Source of the DNA: an uncultured beta proteobacterium
GTDB taxonomy: Bacteria; Pseudomonadota; Gammaproteobacteria; Burkholderiales; Burkholderiaceae_C
DNA length: 59,008 bases
Reading direction: 5' to 3'
Assembly (NCBI GenBank): GCA_903920695.1
Contig: CAIXNB010000185.1
Span: 1 to 59,008 of the forward strand
Shown here: piece by piece, positions 1-9,562 of the stretch
Position numbering within the stretch: position 1 is the first letter of the stretch
Layout of the letters: the number at the start of each line of letters is the position of its first letter
The notes under the pieces: generated by a model
Databases searched by the model: none
The model's input: the letters and a program-made list of their open reading frames with translations, nothing else
Told to the model about the DNA's origin: nothing
Program-made: the position numbers and the translations under genes

Positions 1-59
1 AGACCGATGAAGAGTGCAAGGCACTGCTCACAGGCTTCCGTTTCCCCTTCAAGAACTGA
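1..59 (+). CDS. rplE: 50S ribosomal protein L5, C-terminal end (partial)
   Basis: The frame from base 3 encodes the last 18 residues and ends ...GFRFPFKN before TGA at 57-59, the usual carboxy terminus of bacterial L5. The rest of the gene lies before the window. It is followed 8 bases later by rpsN, the standard order in the spc operon. L5 binds 5S rRNA in the large subunit. Confidence 0.9.
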   Translation, partial: TDEECKALLTGFRFPFKN

Positions 60-67
60 GGTGACCT

Positions 68-373
68 GTGGCTAAAATGGCTTTAATTCAGCGCGAACTC
101 AAGCGCGATAAACTGGTTGCCAAGTACGCGAAAAAACACGCGGAATTCAAGGCAATTTCGCGCGACATGAATCGCAGCGACGAAGAGCGTGCTGCAGCCC
201 GTATGGGCCTGCAAATGCTCCCGCGTAACGCAAACCCGACACGCCAGCGCAACCGCTGTGCGATCACCGGTCGTCCTCGTGGCACCTTCCAGCATTTCGG
301 TCTGGCGCGTGCAAAGATTCGTGAAATGGCTTTTGCAGGGGAAATCCCCGGCATAGTCAAGGCCAGCTGGTAA
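68..373 (+). CDS. rpsN: 30S ribosomal protein S14
   Basis: This 101-residue protein has the length of the long S14 form of proteobacteria. It assembles into the 30S head. The start is GTG at 68, in the context AGGTGACCTGTG just behind rplE. Only one cysteine is seen in the core ([11 protein letters not shown]), so it is the zinc-independent form without the two CxxC pairs. The C-terminal half [18 protein letters not shown] is typical of the family. It sits between rplE and rpsH as expected for the spc operon. Confidence 0.97.
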   Translation: MAKMALIQRELKRDKLVAKYAKKHAEFKAISRDMNRSDEERAAARMGLQMLPRNANPTRQRNRCAITGRPRGTFQHFGLARAKIREMAFAGEIPGIVKASW

Positions 374-391
374 GCGGTAGGAGACATAAAT

Positions 392-787
392 ATGAGCATG
401 AGTGATCCCATCGCCGACCTGTTGACACGCATTCGCAATGCGCAAATGGTGGCCAAAACCACTGTCAGCGTGCCTTCCTCCAAAGTGAAGGTCGCCATTG
501 CGCAGGTCTTGCAGGACGAAGGCTACATCGACGGATTCAAGATCAAGACCGAAGGCGGCAAGCCTGAGCTTGAAATTGCCCTGAAATACTACGCCGGTCG
601 GCCCGTGATTGAGCGCATCGAGCGCGTCAGTCGCCCTGGTCTGCGCGTCTACCGTGGCAGCGATGCCATTCCCCAAGTTCAAAACGGTCTCGGTGTGGCG
701 ATTGTCACCACTCCCAAGGGCGTCATGACGGATCGCAAAGCGCGCGCTACCGGTGTCGGTGGTGAAGTGCTGTGCTACGTCGCCTAA
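392..787 (+). CDS. rpsH: 30S ribosomal protein S8
   Basis: The 131-residue product opens with [18 protein letters not shown], the S8 signature, and ends near [10 protein letters not shown]8 binds helix 21 of 16S rRNA and, in enterobacteria, represses the spc operon by binding its mRNA near rplE; whether that holds here cannot be seen from this window. It lies 18 bases after rpsN and 17 bases before rplF. Confidence 0.97.
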   Translation: MSMSDPIADLLTRIRNAQMVAKTTVSVPSSKVKVAIAQVLQDEGYIDGFKIKTEGGKPELEIALKYYAGRPVIERIERVSRPGLRVYRGSDAIPQVQNGLGVAIVTTPKGVMTDRKARATGVGGEVLCYVA

Positions 788-804
788 ACGAGGAGAAACT
801 GAAA

Positions 805-1338
805 ATGTCCCGTATAGGAAAAATGCCCGTCGCCATTCCGGCTGGCGTGGACGTCTCGATCAAAGAAGATCAGATCAGCGTCAAAGGCGCTGGCGGTGCT
901 CTGAGTCTGACGCAAAACGCGTTGGTCAAAGTCACCAGTGACGCCGGGAAGCTCAGCTTCCTGCCGGCGAACGATTCTCGCGAAGCCAATGCCCTGAGCG
1001 GCACCATGCGTCAGCTGGTGAATAACATGGTGGTTGGCGTGACCAAGGGCTTCGAGAAGAAGCTCAACCTGGTCGGCGTCGGTTACAAAGCCCAGGCCCA
1101 AGGTGCAAAGCTCAACTTGACGGTTGGATATTCCCACCCGGTCAATAAAGACATGCCCGCCGGTGTCACCGTGACGACTCCCACCCCGACTGAAATCGTG
1201 CTCAAAGGTGCAGACCGTCAGCGCGTTGGCCAGGTGGCTGCCGAAATTCGTGCTATTCGTCCTCCCGAGCCTTACAAAGGCAAAGGGATCCGTTATTCGG
1301 ACGAAAAGATCACGATCAAAGAAACCAAGAAGAAATAA
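805..1338 (+). CDS. rplF: 50S ribosomal protein L6
   Basis: The product has 177 residues, the normal L6 length, starting [15 protein letters not shown]. An open frame extends 33 bases upstream to 772 but overlaps rpsH; the ATG at 805 follows an AGGAGAAA-type ribosome binding site and gives the conserved N-terminus. The C-terminal signature [11 protein letters not shown] is present near residue 155. L6 sits at the base of the large-subunit stalk near the sarcin-ricin loop. Confidence 0.97.
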   Translation: MSRIGKMPVAIPAGVDVSIKEDQISVKGAGGALSLTQNALVKVTSDAGKLSFLPANDSREANALSGTMRQLVNNMVVGVTKGFEKKLNLVGVGYKAQAQGAKLNLTVGYSHPVNKDMPAGVTVTTPTPTEIVLKGADRQRVGQVAAEIRAIRPPEPYKGKGIRYSDEKITIKETKKK

Positions 1339-1349
1339 GGAGCTGCAAC

Positions 1350-1715
1350 ATGTTGACCAAAAAAGAGCAGCGTCTTCGCAGAGCCCGTCAGACCCGTATC
1401 CGGATCGCCACCCAAGGTGTCGCCCGCTTGACGGTCAATCGCACCAATTTGCACATCTATGCCAGCGTCATTTCTGGCGATGGCGACAAGATTCTGGCCA
1501 GTGCATCGACGGCGGAAGTCGAAGTGCGCAAGGCTTTGGGCGGTGCGGGCAAGGGCGGCAACGTCGCCGCAGCGAAAATTATTGGCAAGCGCCTGGCTGA
1601 AAAAGCCAAAGCGGTTGGTGTCGAGAAAGTCGCCTTTGATCGTGCTGGTTTTGCGTACCATGGCCGCGTTAAGGCGTTGGCAGATGCGGCACGTGAAGCT
1701 GGCTTGCAGTTCTAA
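1350..1715 (+). CDS. rplR: 50S ribosomal protein L18
   Basis: The 121-residue protein has the basic N-terminus [16 protein letters not shown] and the conserved C-terminus with [26 protein letters not shown]18 binds 5S rRNA together with L5. It starts 11 bases after rplF behind AAGGAGC and is followed 17 bases later by rpsE, as in the canonical spc operon. Confidence 0.97.
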   Translation: MLTKKEQRLRRARQTRIRIATQGVARLTVNRTNLHIYASVISGDGDKILASASTAEVEVRKALGGAGKGGNVAAAKIIGKRLAEKAKAVGVEKVAFDRAGFAYHGRVKALADAAREAGLQF

Positions 1716-1732
1716 GCAGATCGGAAATTAAG

Positions 1733-2257
1733 ATGGCTAAAGTTCAAGCGAAAATGCAGGGTAAGGCTGAAGGGCCTGAAGACGGTCTGCGTGAGAAGAT
1801 GATCGCGATCAATCGCGTTACCAAGGTGGTCAAGGGTGGCCGTATTCTTGGTTTCGCGGCGCTGACCGTGGTTGGTGACGGCGAAGGCCGTGTTGGCATG
1901 GGCAAAGGCAAGTCGAAAGAAGTGCCAGCAGCTGTGCAGAAGGCGATGGAAGAAGCCCGTCGCAACATGACCAAGATCTCGCTCAAAAACGGCTCAATCC
2001 ACCACAAGGTGATGGGTCAACACGGTGCAGCGGCAGTCATGATGGCGCCGGCCCCCAAGGGTACCGGCATCATCGCCGGCGGCCCGATGCGCGCAGTCTT
2101 TGAAGTGCTTGGCATCACCGACATCGTGGCCAAGAGCCACGGTTCAACCAATCCCTACAATATGGTTCGCGCCACGCTGGATGCGCTGTCGCATGCGACA
2201 ACGCCGTCGCAAGTTGCTGCCAAGCGCGGCAAAACGGTTGAAGAACTCTTCGTCTAA
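1733..2257 (+). CDS. rpsE: 30S ribosomal protein S5
   Basis: The 174-residue product carries the double-stranded RNA-binding N-domain ([18 protein letters not shown] at about residue 22) and the C-domain with [18 protein letters not shown]5 helps mRNA unwinding and decoding accuracy. It lies between rplR and rpmD in canonical order. Confidence 0.97.
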   Translation: MAKVQAKMQGKAEGPEDGLREKMIAINRVTKVVKGGRILGFAALTVVGDGEGRVGMGKGKSKEVPAAVQKAMEEARRNMTKISLKNGSIHHKVMGQHGAAAVMMAPAPKGTGIIAGGPMRAVFEVLGITDIVAKSHGSTNPYNMVRATLDALSHATTPSQVAAKRGKTVEELFV

Positions 2258-2272
2258 CCGGGATTCCGAAAA

Positions 2273-2455
2273 ATGACAACACAACAAACAGTCAAAGTGC
2301 AATTGGTGCGCAGCCCGATCGGTTGCCAGGAATCGCACCGCGCCACCGTCCGTGGTCTGGGTCTCCGCAAGATTCGCAGCGTTAGCGAATTGGTGGACAC
2401 GCCCGAAGTCCGCGGCATGATTAACAAGATCAGTTATCTGGTCAAAGTGCTCTAA
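2273..2455 (+). CDS. rpmD: 50S ribosomal protein L30
   Basis: This is a 60-residue L30, the short bacterial form, with the family core [20 protein letters not shown] followed by [15 protein letters not shown]. It lies 15 bases after rpsE and its stop is nine bases before the preferred start of rplO, so the genes are likely translationally coupled. Confidence 0.97.
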   Translation: MTTQQTVKVQLVRSPIGCQESHRATVRGLGLRKIRSVSELVDTPEVRGMINKISYLVKVL

Positions 2456-2464
2456 AGGTTGATG

Positions 2465-2896
2465 ATGGAACTCAATGACATCAAGCCCGCTGACGGTGCC
2501 AAGCACTACAAGCGCCGTGTCGGTCGCGGTATCGGCTCCGGTATCGGCAAGACCGCAGGTCGCGGTCACAAAGGCCAAAAATCGCGTGCCGGTGGCTACC
2601 ACAAGGTCGGTTTTGAAGGCGGTCAAATGCCTATGCAACGCCGTCTGCCCAAGCGCGGTTTCAAATCGCATCTGCTGAAGTTCAACGCTGAAGTCACGCT
2701 GGCTGCTCTCGAGCAACTCGGTGCTGCTGAAGTTGACCTGGTCACGCTGAAAAAAGCTGGCCTCGTGGGTGAACTCGCCAAGGTCGTCAAGGTCATCAAG
2801 ACTGGCGAACTGACCAAAGCCGTGAAGCTCACGGGTATTGGTGCGACCGCTGCTGCCAAAGTTGCTATTGAAGCGGCTGGCGGAAGCATCGCTTAA
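2465..2896 (+). CDS. rplO: 50S ribosomal protein L15
   Basis: The product is an L15 of 143 residues with the glycine- and arginine-rich N-terminus [19 protein letters not shown]. Three possible starts lie in tandem (TTG 2459, ATG 2462, ATG 2465); ATG 2465 gives the common [14 protein letters not shown] and the best spacing to AAAGG at 2454-2458, so it is preferred. L15 is a late-assembly large-subunit protein. The gene precedes secY, as usual. Confidence 0.95.
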   Translation: MELNDIKPADGAKHYKRRVGRGIGSGIGKTAGRGHKGQKSRAGGYHKVGFEGGQMPMQRRLPKRGFKSHLLKFNAEVTLAALEQLGAAEVDLVTLKKAGLVGELAKVVKVIKTGELTKAVKLTGIGATAAAKVAIEAAGGSIA

Positions 2897-2923
2897 GACG
2901 ACGGCATTTGAAAGACTTTACAC

Positions 2924-4234
2924 GTGGCAACTAACGCAGCTCAGCTCGCAAAAACAGGAAAATTCGGTGATCTACGCCGTCGGCTTGTCTTTTTGCTGCT
3001 GGCCCTCGTGGTCTACCGCGTGGGTGCACACATCCCTGTTCCGGGCATTGATCCGGCTCAGCTGGCGCAATTCTTCAAGGGCCAGCAAGGCGGCATATTG
3101 GGTATGTTCAATATGTTCTCTGGCGGCGCCCTGTCGCGCTTCACCGTCTTCGCCCTAGGAATCATGCCGTACATCTCGGCATCGATCATCATGCAACTGC
3201 TAACCTACGTGTTGCCCACATTCGAGCAGTTGAAGAAAGAAGGCGAATCCGGTCGTCGCAAGATTACCCAGTACACCCGCTACGGCACGCTCGGCCTCGC
3301 CCTGTTCCAGTCCATGGGCATTGCCCTGGCACTGGAAAGCTCGCCGGGGCTGGTGCTGGTTCCGGGCTTTGGTTTCCGAATGACGGCCATCGTCACACTG
3401 ACCGCCGGCACCCTGTTCCTGATGTGGCTGGGTGAGCAGATCACCGAGCGTGGCTTGGGCAACGGCATCTCGATTCTGATTTTCGGCGGCATTGCAGCGG
3501 GCTTGCCCAATGCCATCGGCGGCCTGCTTGAGCTGGTGCGTACCGGAGCCATGAGCATCATCGTGGCCCTGATCATTGTGGTGGTGGTGGCTCTGGTCAC
3601 CTTCTTCGTGGTCTTTGTTGAACGCGGTCAGCGAAAAATTCTGGTCAATTACGCTCGGCGCCAGGTTGGCAACAAGGTCTACGGTGGGCAATCATCGCAC
3701 CTGCCCTTGAAGCTCAATATGGCCGGCGTCATTCCGCCCATCTTCGCATCCTCGATCATCCTGTTGCCCGCCACCGTCGTCGGCTGGTTCAGTACCGGTG
3801 ACTCAATGCGCTGGCTCAAAGATATTGCCGGCTCCCTGACACCCGGCCAGCCCATATACGTCATGCTGTACGCCAGTGCGATTGTGTTTTTCTGCTTCTT
3901 CTACACGGCGCTGGTCTTCAACAGCCGTGAAACCGCAGACAACCTCAAGAAAAGCGGCGCGTTCATCCCAGGCATTCGCCCCGGTGAGCAGACCGCCAAG
4001 TACATCGACAAGATCCTGCTGCGTCTGACCTTTGCCGGCGCGATCTACATCACACTGGTGTGCCTTCTGCCCGAGTTTCTGATCCTCAAGTACAACGTGC
4101 CCTTCTATTTCGGTGGGACGTCCCTTTTGATCATCGTGGTTGTCACCATGGATTTCATGGCACAGGTTCAGAACTACATGATGTCGCAGCAGTATGAGTC
4201 GTTGCTGAAGAAGGCTAACTTCAAGTCTTCATAA
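2924..4234 (+). CDS. secY: Preprotein translocase subunit SecY
   Basis: The 436-residue protein is full length for SecY, the ten-helix pore subunit of the SecYEG translocase in the inner membrane. Conserved features seen are the plug-region text [20 protein letters not shown] at about residue 65, the ERGLGNGIS segment and the loop [10 protein letters not shown] near the C-terminal half. The start is GTG at 2924 ([14 protein letters not shown]). It lies between rplO and infA, which is normal for betaproteobacteria. Confidence 0.97.
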   Translation: MATNAAQLAKTGKFGDLRRRLVFLLLALVVYRVGAHIPVPGIDPAQLAQFFKGQQGGILGMFNMFSGGALSRFTVFALGIMPYISASIIMQLLTYVLPTFEQLKKEGESGRRKITQYTRYGTLGLALFQSMGIALALESSPGLVLVPGFGFRMTAIVTLTAGTLFLMWLGEQITERGLGNGISILIFGGIAAGLPNAIGGLLELVRTGAMSIIVALIIVVVVALVTFFVVFVERGQRKILVNYARRQVGNKVYGGQSSHLPLKLNMAGVIPPIFASSIILLPATVVGWFSTGDSMRWLKDIAGSLTPGQPIYVMLYASAIVFFCFFYTALVFNSRETADNLKKSGAFIPGIRPGEQTAKYIDKILLRLTFAGAIYITLVCLLPEFLILKYNVPFYFGGTSLLIIVVVTMDFMAQVQNYMMSQQYESLLKKANFKSS

Positions 4235-4248
4235 GGCGATTACCAGAT

Positions 4249-4467
4249 ATGTCAAAAGACGATGTTATTCAAATGCAGGGTGAGGTTGTAGAAAACCTGC
4301 CCAATGCAACGTTTCGTGTGAAGCTGGAAAATGGTCACGTCGTGCTCGGGCACATTTCCGGGAAAATGCGGATGCACTACATCCGTATTCTTCCGGGGGA
4401 CAAGGTCACTGTTGAATTGACGCCCTACGACCTGAGTCGGGCGCGCATTGTATTCAGGGCTAAGTAG
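4249..4467 (+). CDS. infA: Translation initiation factor IF-1
   Basis: The 72-residue single OB-fold protein starts [20 protein letters not shown] and has the core [19 protein letters not shown], diagnostic of IF-1. It binds the A site of the 30S subunit during initiation. It lies 14 bases after secY and before rpmJ, an arrangement common in Burkholderiales. Confidence 0.97.
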   Translation: MSKDDVIQMQGEVVENLPNATFRVKLENGHVVLGHISGKMRMHYIRILPGDKVTVELTPYDLSRARIVFRAK

Positions 4468-4532
4468 CATTAATGGGTGGTGGTTTGTGCAAGGTTTTGT
4501 GCAGACACCCAGAATAGTTTTAGGAGAATGAA

Positions 4533-4646
4533 ATGAAGGTTTCGGCTTCGGTCAAGAAAATTTGCCGTAACTGCAAGGTAATTCGGCGCAAGGGCGTGGT
4601 GCGTGTGATCTGTTCAGATCCGCGTCACAAGCAGCGCCAGGGTTAA
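4533..4646 (+). CDS. rpmJ: 50S ribosomal protein L36
   Basis: This small gene encodes 37 residues, [17 protein letters not shown] followed by a basic tail. Cys11, Cys14, Cys27 and His32 form the zinc-binding C-x2-C-x12-C-x4-H set of the zinc-containing L36 form. The ATG at 4533 is preceded by TTTAGGAGAATGAA, a strong ribosome binding site. It sits between infA and rpsM as in other betaproteobacteria. Confidence 0.95.
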   Translation: MKVSASVKKICRNCKVIRRKGVVRVICSDPRHKQRQG

Positions 4647-4670
4647 TTGCATTAGTTTTAGAGGACGAAA

Positions 4671-5036
4671 ATGGCACGTATCGCTGGCATCAATATTCCG
4701 CCGCAACAGCATTCCGAGATTGGCCTGACAGCCATTTTTGGCATCGGTCGCAATCGCGCACGCAAAATTTGCGAAGCGTGTGGCATCGCCTATTCCAAGA
4801 AGGTCAAGGATTTGACCGACTCGGACCTGGAAAAAATTCGCGACCAGATCGCACAGTTCACCATTGAAGGTGACCTGCGTCGTGAAACAACCATGAACAT
4901 CAAGCGTTTGATGGACATTGGCTGCTACCGCGGCTTTCGGCATCGCCGTGGCCTGCCGATGCGTGGCCAGCGTACGCGTACCAATGCCCGTACCCGCAAA
5001 GGCCCCCGCAAGGCTGCTGCTTCATTGAAGAAATAA
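4671..5036 (+). CDS. rpsM: 30S ribosomal protein S13
   Basis: The 121-residue protein starts [19 protein letters not shown] and ends with the basic tail [17 protein letters not shown]13 contacts the P-site tRNA and forms inter-subunit bridges. This is the first gene of the alpha-operon block rpsM-rpsK-rpsD-rpoA-rplQ. Confidence 0.97.
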   Translation: MARIAGINIPPQQHSEIGLTAIFGIGRNRARKICEACGIAYSKKVKDLTDSDLEKIRDQIAQFTIEGDLRRETTMNIKRLMDIGCYRGFRHRRGLPMRGQRTRTNARTRKGPRKAAASLKK

Positions 5037-5052
5037 CAGGGATTAGAAGACT

Positions 5053-5457
5053 ATGGCAAAAGCTCCCGCCAGTAACGCATCCCAGCGCGTTCGCAAGAAA
5101 GTTCGTAAAAATGTGGCCGACGGCATTGCGCACGTCCACGCCTCATTCAACAACACCATCATCACGATCGCTGATCGCCAGGGCAATGCTCTGGCTTGGG
5201 CATCGTCCGGTGGTCAAGGCTTCAAAGGCTCACGTAAATCCACTCCGTTCGCTGCCCAGGTGGCTTCCGAAGTGGCTGGCCGTGCCGCCATTGAACAGGG
5301 TATCAAGAATCTTGACGTCGAAATCAAGGGACCCGGCCCCGGCCGTGAATCCTCGGTTCGTGCTCTTGCCGCGCTTGGTATTCGCATCAACATGATCGCC
5401 GACGTGACCCCGGTGCCGCATAACGGCTGCCGTCCACAAAAACGTCGTCGCATCTAA
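5053..5457 (+). CDS. rpsK: 30S ribosomal protein S11
   Basis: The 134-residue product has the S11 signature [20 protein letters not shown] near residue 28 and ends with [17 protein letters not shown]11 lies on the platform of the 30S subunit near the E site. It follows rpsM by 16 bases. Confidence 0.97.
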   Translation: MAKAPASNASQRVRKKVRKNVADGIAHVHASFNNTIITIADRQGNALAWASSGGQGFKGSRKSTPFAAQVASEVAGRAAIEQGIKNLDVEIKGPGPGRESSVRALAALGIRINMIADVTPVPHNGCRPQKRRRI

Positions 5458-5464
5458 TTTTTCT

Positions 5465-5518
5465 AAACAAGCCCACCGCCACTGGCTTCGCGCCGGTGGC
5501 TCCCACACCATCGTGTGG
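5465..5518 (+). promoter_or_regulatory. Hairpins in the rpsK-rpsD gap
   Basis: Two inverted repeats occupy the short gap before rpsD: CCACCG pairing with CGGTGG (5473-5499) and CCACAC-CATC-GTGTGG (5503-5518). No T-run follows, so they do not look like a terminator. S4 autoregulates the alpha operon in enterobacteria through an mRNA structure, but no match to that structure was established here. Confidence 0.3.
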
Positions 5519-5541
5519 CAGATGACATAAAGGAAGTTCAA

Positions 5542-6165
5542 GTGGCACGTTATCTAGGCCCCAAGGCCAAATTATCCCGCCGTGAAGGCACCGACCTGTT
5601 CCTCAAGAGCGCCCGCCGCTCCATCGGGGATAAGGCCAAGTTCGACTCCAAGCCCGGTCAGCACGGCCGCACCTCCGGTGCCCGTACCTCTGACTACGGC
5701 CTGCAACTGCGCGAGAAGCAAAAAGTCAAGCGCATGTATGGCGTTCTGGAGAAGCAGTTCCGCCGCTACTTTGAACAAGCCGACAGCCGCAAAGGCAACA
5801 CTGGTGCCAATCTGCTGACCATTCTTGAATCGCGTTTCGACAACGTCGTCTATCGCATGGGTTTTGGTTCGACGCGCGCTGAAGCACGTCAGCTGGTTTC
5901 CCACAAGGCCATGACGGTGAACGGCAAGTCCGTCAACATCCCGTCTTATATGGTCAAGGCTGGCGACATCATCGCTGTGCGCGACAAGTCGAAGAAGCAG
6001 AACCGAGTGGTCGAAGCACTGCAACTGGCACAACAAGTTGGCCTGCCGAGCTGGGTCGAAGTGAACGTCGAAAAAGCCGAAGGCACTTTCAAGGCAACGC
6101 CTGATCGTGACCAGTTTGCCGCTGACGTCAATGAATCGCTGATCGTTGAGTTGTATTCGCGTTAA
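5542..6165 (+). CDS. rpsD: 30S ribosomal protein S4
   Basis: The product has 207 residues, the usual length in betaproteobacteria, starting [20 protein letters not shown]. The GTG at 5542 is preceded by AAGGAAG at 5531-5537; the frame is open to a GTG at 5515, but that adds a non-conserved leader. The S4 RNA-binding domain ([20 protein letters not shown], near residue 95) is intact. S4 nucleates 30S assembly. Confidence 0.97.
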   Translation: MARYLGPKAKLSRREGTDLFLKSARRSIGDKAKFDSKPGQHGRTSGARTSDYGLQLREKQKVKRMYGVLEKQFRRYFEQADSRKGNTGANLLTILESRFDNVVYRMGFGSTRAEARQLVSHKAMTVNGKSVNIPSYMVKAGDIIAVRDKSKKQNRVVEALQLAQQVGLPSWVEVNVEKAEGTFKATPDRDQFAADVNESLIVELYSR

Positions 6166-6283
6166 AAAAAGAATTTAGTCGCATTTTTTGTTAGAAATCG
6201 TTCCTGAGGTGCAGGCGCTGCGCTTCAGGTGCTTCGTCAGCCTTACCGGTGTAACGAGCCGGGGGTATTGAGAGGAAGTCCGC

Positions 6284-7273
6284 ATGCAAAATAGTCTACT
6301 GAAACCCAAAGCTATCAATGTCGAGCAGCTTGGCGCGAACCGCGCCAAGGTTGCTCTGGAGCCGTTCGAGCGCGGCTATGGCCACACGCTTGGCAATGCC
6401 CTGCGCCGGGTTCTGCTGTCCTCAATGCCCGGCTATGCCGCCACTGAAGTCACCATCGCCGGCGTGCTGCACGAATACTCGTCTATCGACGGCGTGCAGG
6501 AAGACGTTGTCAACATTTTGCTAAACCTGAAGGGCGTGGTGTTCAAGCTTCACAACCGTGAAGAAGTCACACTCAGCCTGCGCAAGGACGGCGAAGGCCC
6601 GGTCACGGCCAGCGACATTCAGACGCCCCACGACGTCGAAATCATCAACCCCGACCACGTCATTGCCACCCTTTCGCAGGGCGGCAAGCTTGACATGCAG
6701 ATCAAGGTTGAAAAAGGCCGTGGTTACGTGCCCGGCACCATGCGCCGCCATGGCGACGAGCCCACCAAATCAATCGGCCGCATCGTGCTGGACGCCTCCT
6801 TCTCCCCCGTCAAGCGCGTCAGCTACACGGTTGAAAGCGCCCGCGTTGAGCAGCGTACCGACCTTGACAAGCTGGTGATTGACATCGAAACCAACGGTGC
6901 CATCACGGCCGAAGACGCCGTGCGCGCATCGGCACGCATCCTGGTTGAGCAACTGGCCGTCTTCGCCCAACTCGAAGGCAGCGAACTCGCCGCCTTTGAC
7001 GCACCGGCACCACGTGGTAGCACGCAATTTGACCCGATCCTGCTGCGCCCGGTCGACGAGCTTGAGCTGACGGTCCGTTCCGCCAACTGCCTCAAGGCCG
7101 AAAATATTTACTACATCGGTGATCTGATCCAACGCACAGAAAACGAGTTGCTCAAGACTCCAAACCTGGGCCGCAAGTCACTCAACGAAATCAAGGAAGT
7201 GCTGGCTTCCCGCGGTCTGACTCTGGGCATGAAGCTCGAAAGCTGGCCACCAGCCGCCCTCGAAAAGCGTTAA
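6284..7273 (+). CDS. rpoA: RNA polymerase alpha subunit
   Basis: The 329-residue alpha subunit has the N-terminal dimerisation domain ([20 protein letters not shown] near residue 30) and the C-terminal DNA- and activator-contacting domain (about 250-320) with [20 protein letters not shown] and [18 protein letters not shown]. It lies between rpsD and rplQ. A 118-base gap with an A/T-rich stretch precedes it, and AGAGGAAG is a good ribosome binding site. Confidence 0.97.
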   Translation: MQNSLLKPKAINVEQLGANRAKVALEPFERGYGHTLGNALRRVLLSSMPGYAATEVTIAGVLHEYSSIDGVQEDVVNILLNLKGVVFKLHNREEVTLSLRKDGEGPVTASDIQTPHDVEIINPDHVIATLSQGGKLDMQIKVEKGRGYVPGTMRRHGDEPTKSIGRIVLDASFSPVKRVSYTVESARVEQRTDLDKLVIDIETNGAITAEDAVRASARILVEQLAVFAQLEGSELAAFDAPAPRGSTQFDPILLRPVDELELTVRSANCLKAENIYYIGDLIQRTENELLKTPNLGRKSLNEIKEVLASRGLTLGMKLESWPPAALEKR

Positions 7274-7355
7274 ATCTGTCGGGCTCTGGCAACAGGCCCA
7301 ACGTCACGGGCAGTACCTGATACGGCTGCCTGCAATATAAGCAAAGGAAAACACC

Positions 7356-7754
7356 ATGCGTCACGGACTCGGACTACGTAAACTCAACCGCACCACATCG
7401 CACCGTCTGGCGATGCTGCGCAACATGATGAACTCGCTCATTGCGCACGAAGTCATCAAAACCACATTGCCCAAAGCCAAGGAACTGCGTCGCGTCGTCG
7501 AACCGATGATCACCCTGGCCAAGGTCGCTACCGTGGCGAACCGCCGCCTGGCCTTTGACCGCCTGCGGGATCGTGACAGCGTCACCAAGCTGTTTAACGA
7601 CCTCGGCCCGCGATTCAATAGCCGTCCGGGCGGCTACACCCGCATCCTGAAAATGGGTTTCCGCGTCGGTGACAACGCGCCCATGGCTTTGGTTGAACTG
7701 GTTGACCGTCCTGCTGACACAGAAGTGTCGGCCGACGAAGTCGCAGCCGCCTGA
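7356..7754 (+). CDS. rplQ: 50S ribosomal protein L17
   Basis: The 132-residue product begins [20 protein letters not shown], diagnostic of L17, and contains [23 protein letters not shown]17 lies near the exit-tunnel opening. It is the last gene of the alpha operon. AAGGAAA is its ribosome binding site. A tRNA gene follows 21 bases after the stop. Confidence 0.97.
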   Translation: MRHGLGLRKLNRTTSHRLAMLRNMMNSLIAHEVIKTTLPKAKELRRVVEPMITLAKVATVANRRLAFDRLRDRDSVTKLFNDLGPRFNSRPGGYTRILKMGFRVGDNAPMALVELVDRPADTEVSADEVAAA

Positions 7755-7775
7755 TAGGTTACAATAGACACATAC

Positions 7776-7852
<77 letters not shown>

Positions 7853-7879
7853 ATAGATACGGGCTTAACCCCGTAAGTA

Positions 7880-7904
7880 AACGCCAACCTAGTGTTGGCG
7901 TTTT
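7880..7904 (+). terminator. Rho-independent terminator after tRNA-fMet
   Basis: A perfect 9-bp stem AACGCCAAC / GTTGGCGTT with loop CTAGT is followed by TT. It most likely ends the alpha-operon and tRNA transcript. Confidence 0.8.
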
Positions 7905-7910
7905 GCTTGG

Positions 7911-7954
7911 TAGCCCAGATATAGCCCATCTGTAGCCCACGCATAGCCCATGAG
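7911..7954 (+). repeat. Four TAGCCCA direct repeats with an 11-bp period
   Basis: TAGCCCA occurs at 7911, 7922, 7933 and 7944, each followed by four variable bases, giving an exact 11-bp period, about one helical turn. The array lies 60 bases after a tRNA gene and just before a broken gene. Regularly phased short repeats beside a tRNA resemble integrase arm-type binding sites left by an integrated element. No integrase gene is present. Confidence 0.6.
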
Positions 7955-8052
7955 TTTTTCAAAAACTGAATTTTGACCATAGGGTCGTGGCCCAAATGGA
8001 GGTCTCCGAATTCAGTATGACGATTGGGTCAAAACGAATAGCGTTTATCGGA

Positions 8053-8295
8053 CAGCTTGGGTCTTGCGGTGCAGCGTGCGCCACGCCACAGGATCATCTG
8101 GCATTGGGTCTGAATGTCAATGCCAATCACCTGCAAAGTGTGAGTAGTGGCTGGATCACCGGCACCGCGCGTCCGGTTCAGATTGGAATTACCAGTCATC
8201 TGTGGAGAATCGAAATCCGAAATGATGATGGAGAATTGGTGTGCGTCTCCGAAATCACTATGGCCATCGTCAAGCCTAAACCTCAGGCTTCATGA
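8053..8295 (+). pseudogene. Truncated PaaI-type hotdog thioesterase (C-terminal part)
   Basis: The frame encodes the C-terminal half of a hotdog-fold thioesterase: LGSCGAAC, then GLNVNANHLQSVSSGWITG and SEITMAIVKPK. It aligns by eye with the intact gene at 55785-56237 (EINANHVRAVSSGWVYGEAR, SRVTMAVLSK). The first half, including the catalytic HGG region, is missing. Upstream codons back to a GTG at 7987 keep the frame open but have no family resemblance. It lies just beyond the tRNA and repeat array, so it was probably cut by recombination at this site. Confidence 0.75.
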
Positions 8296-8316
8296 CTGGG
8301 CTGAAATCGACTACTT

Positions 8317-9432
8317 CTAGATAGCGGGGTGCTGTTGGACCTGCTCATAGCGAGCATAGCCCTTGCCGACTCCGTATTCGATGATGCCCCAACCGACTTC
8401 GTCGCCATCCCGGACTTCGATGATCTGATCCGCCAGCGTGCGAACCTTTTTCCGAACCTGGTCTTCCGTCAAGTCCCAAACGTCTGACTCGCTGTAGCTC
8501 TTGCCCTTCGCATCACCATGAAACCAGCCGTTGAGGCCACCGTACAGACCACCTTTGAGGAAGTAGCGGGCAGGCATGGTGCGGATGGAAATCGATCGTT
8601 CATTGCCATCGGCAAATTTCAACTGGAACACGGCCGACTTCATCGATTGCCCTAGTGGATCGTCATGCCAGATGGCTTCATGTTTGACATCGACCAACTG
8701 GTTGCGACTCGATACCCGATTGCCGATCAAGAATACTTCCTCGCCCGAAAGGTAGATCTTGTCGTCGGGCGTGCGTTCCTTGAAGAAGATGTGCAGGCCA
8801 CGGTCCTTGAACTGGGCTGTCGCCCAGCAGTAAAAGAACGGCGGGTAGTAGGTCAAGGGCGGACTCGTCTCGTCGCTGCGCATCTCGGCGCGAACACCCC
8901 ATGAGTGGTCCCGCTGCCCCATCCAATTTGCTGAGTCCACCTCGATGCGGCGGCCATCAAACTCCAGCCAGCCGGTGTAGCGACCCAGTTGCTGGGCGCG
9001 TGCCATGTTTTCCGTGACGCGACCATCGCGCCGGCGCAGGTGGGATTTTTCCTCGTGCGGATTCATGCTCGCGTGAAATTCAAGCTCGAAGCGAATTCCT
9101 GATTCGTTGGAACCAAGGCTGAGCCGGTGCCGGCGCAAGCCTTCAAGCACTACAATTTCCAGAGCACCAACGCGTGTGGATAACGGATCCGGTCTGAGCT
9201 GCCGCGAGACCCGGAAATTCCACTGCCGGCCGGGCACGGCAATACCGGCAAAGGCATCCATCACATTGCGGTTGGGGTGGTAGCCCAGGCCGATATCGAA
9301 GATGATATCGGCTGCGGGCGAAGGGTGGCCGGTGTACCACAGGCGCTCCATCCAGGCAGGATCGCTGTTGTCAATTTGGTCGAAAGTGGTGGGTAGCTGG
9401 TGCCCGATAAGGTCATCTTGTGCGGTCAACAT
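8317..9432 (-). CDS. Conserved protein, lipocalin-like (CrtC/AttH-like) fold suspected
   Basis: The 371-residue protein has no signal peptide or membrane helix. It is rich in aromatic and charged beta-strand text, with a conserved-looking motif MGQRDHSWGVRAEM near residue 171 and YYPPFFYCWATAQF after it. That motif recalls the two-domain lipocalin-like family around carotenoid 1,2-hydratase (CrtC), often annotated as a domain of unknown function in lipid and terpenoid catabolic clusters; the assignment is from memory and tentative. It is transcribed away from two crotonase genes across a 130-base gap with an operator-like palindrome. It may hydrate or bind a hydrophobic substrate. Confidence 0.5.
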   Translation of the reverse strand: MLTAQDDLIGHQLPTTFDQIDNSDPAWMERLWYTGHPSPAADIIFDIGLGYHPNRNVMDAFAGIAVPGRQWNFRVSRQLRPDPLSTRVGALEIVVLEGLRRHRLSLGSNESGIRFELEFHASMNPHEEKSHLRRRDGRVTENMARAQQLGRYTGWLEFDGRRIEVDSANWMGQRDHSWGVRAEMRSDETSPPLTYYPPFFYCWATAQFKDRGLHIFFKERTPDDKIYLSGEEVFLIGNRVSSRNQLVDVKHEAIWHDDPLGQSMKSAVFQLKFADGNERSISIRTMPARYFLKGGLYGGLNGWFHGDAKGKSYSESDVWDLTEDQVRKKVRTLADQIIEVRDGDEVGWGIIEYGVGKGYARYEQVQQHPAI

Positions 9433-9481
9433 GGTTCAGTTCCTTCAAGTCGTCCGACCGTTTGCGGAAGTTCGTTCGGTA

Positions 9482-9505
9482 GTGTACATTACACTGCGTA
9501 TGTAA
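9482..9505. promoter_or_regulatory. Operator candidate between 8317-9432 and the crotonase pair
   Basis: GTGTA-CAT-TACAC at 9482-9494 is a 13-bp palindrome with perfect 5-bp arms. It overlaps a second palindrome with TTACA / TGTAA ends (9489-9505). The same GTGTA-N3-TACAC element recurs exactly at 25569 and in variants at other promoters of the cluster. It lies in the divergent promoter region. Confidence 0.55.
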
Positions 9506-9562
9506 TAAAGCGCACGAGCGGGGCATTCCCGGTCCAAAGAATCGTTAACCCGGAGACTTGAT

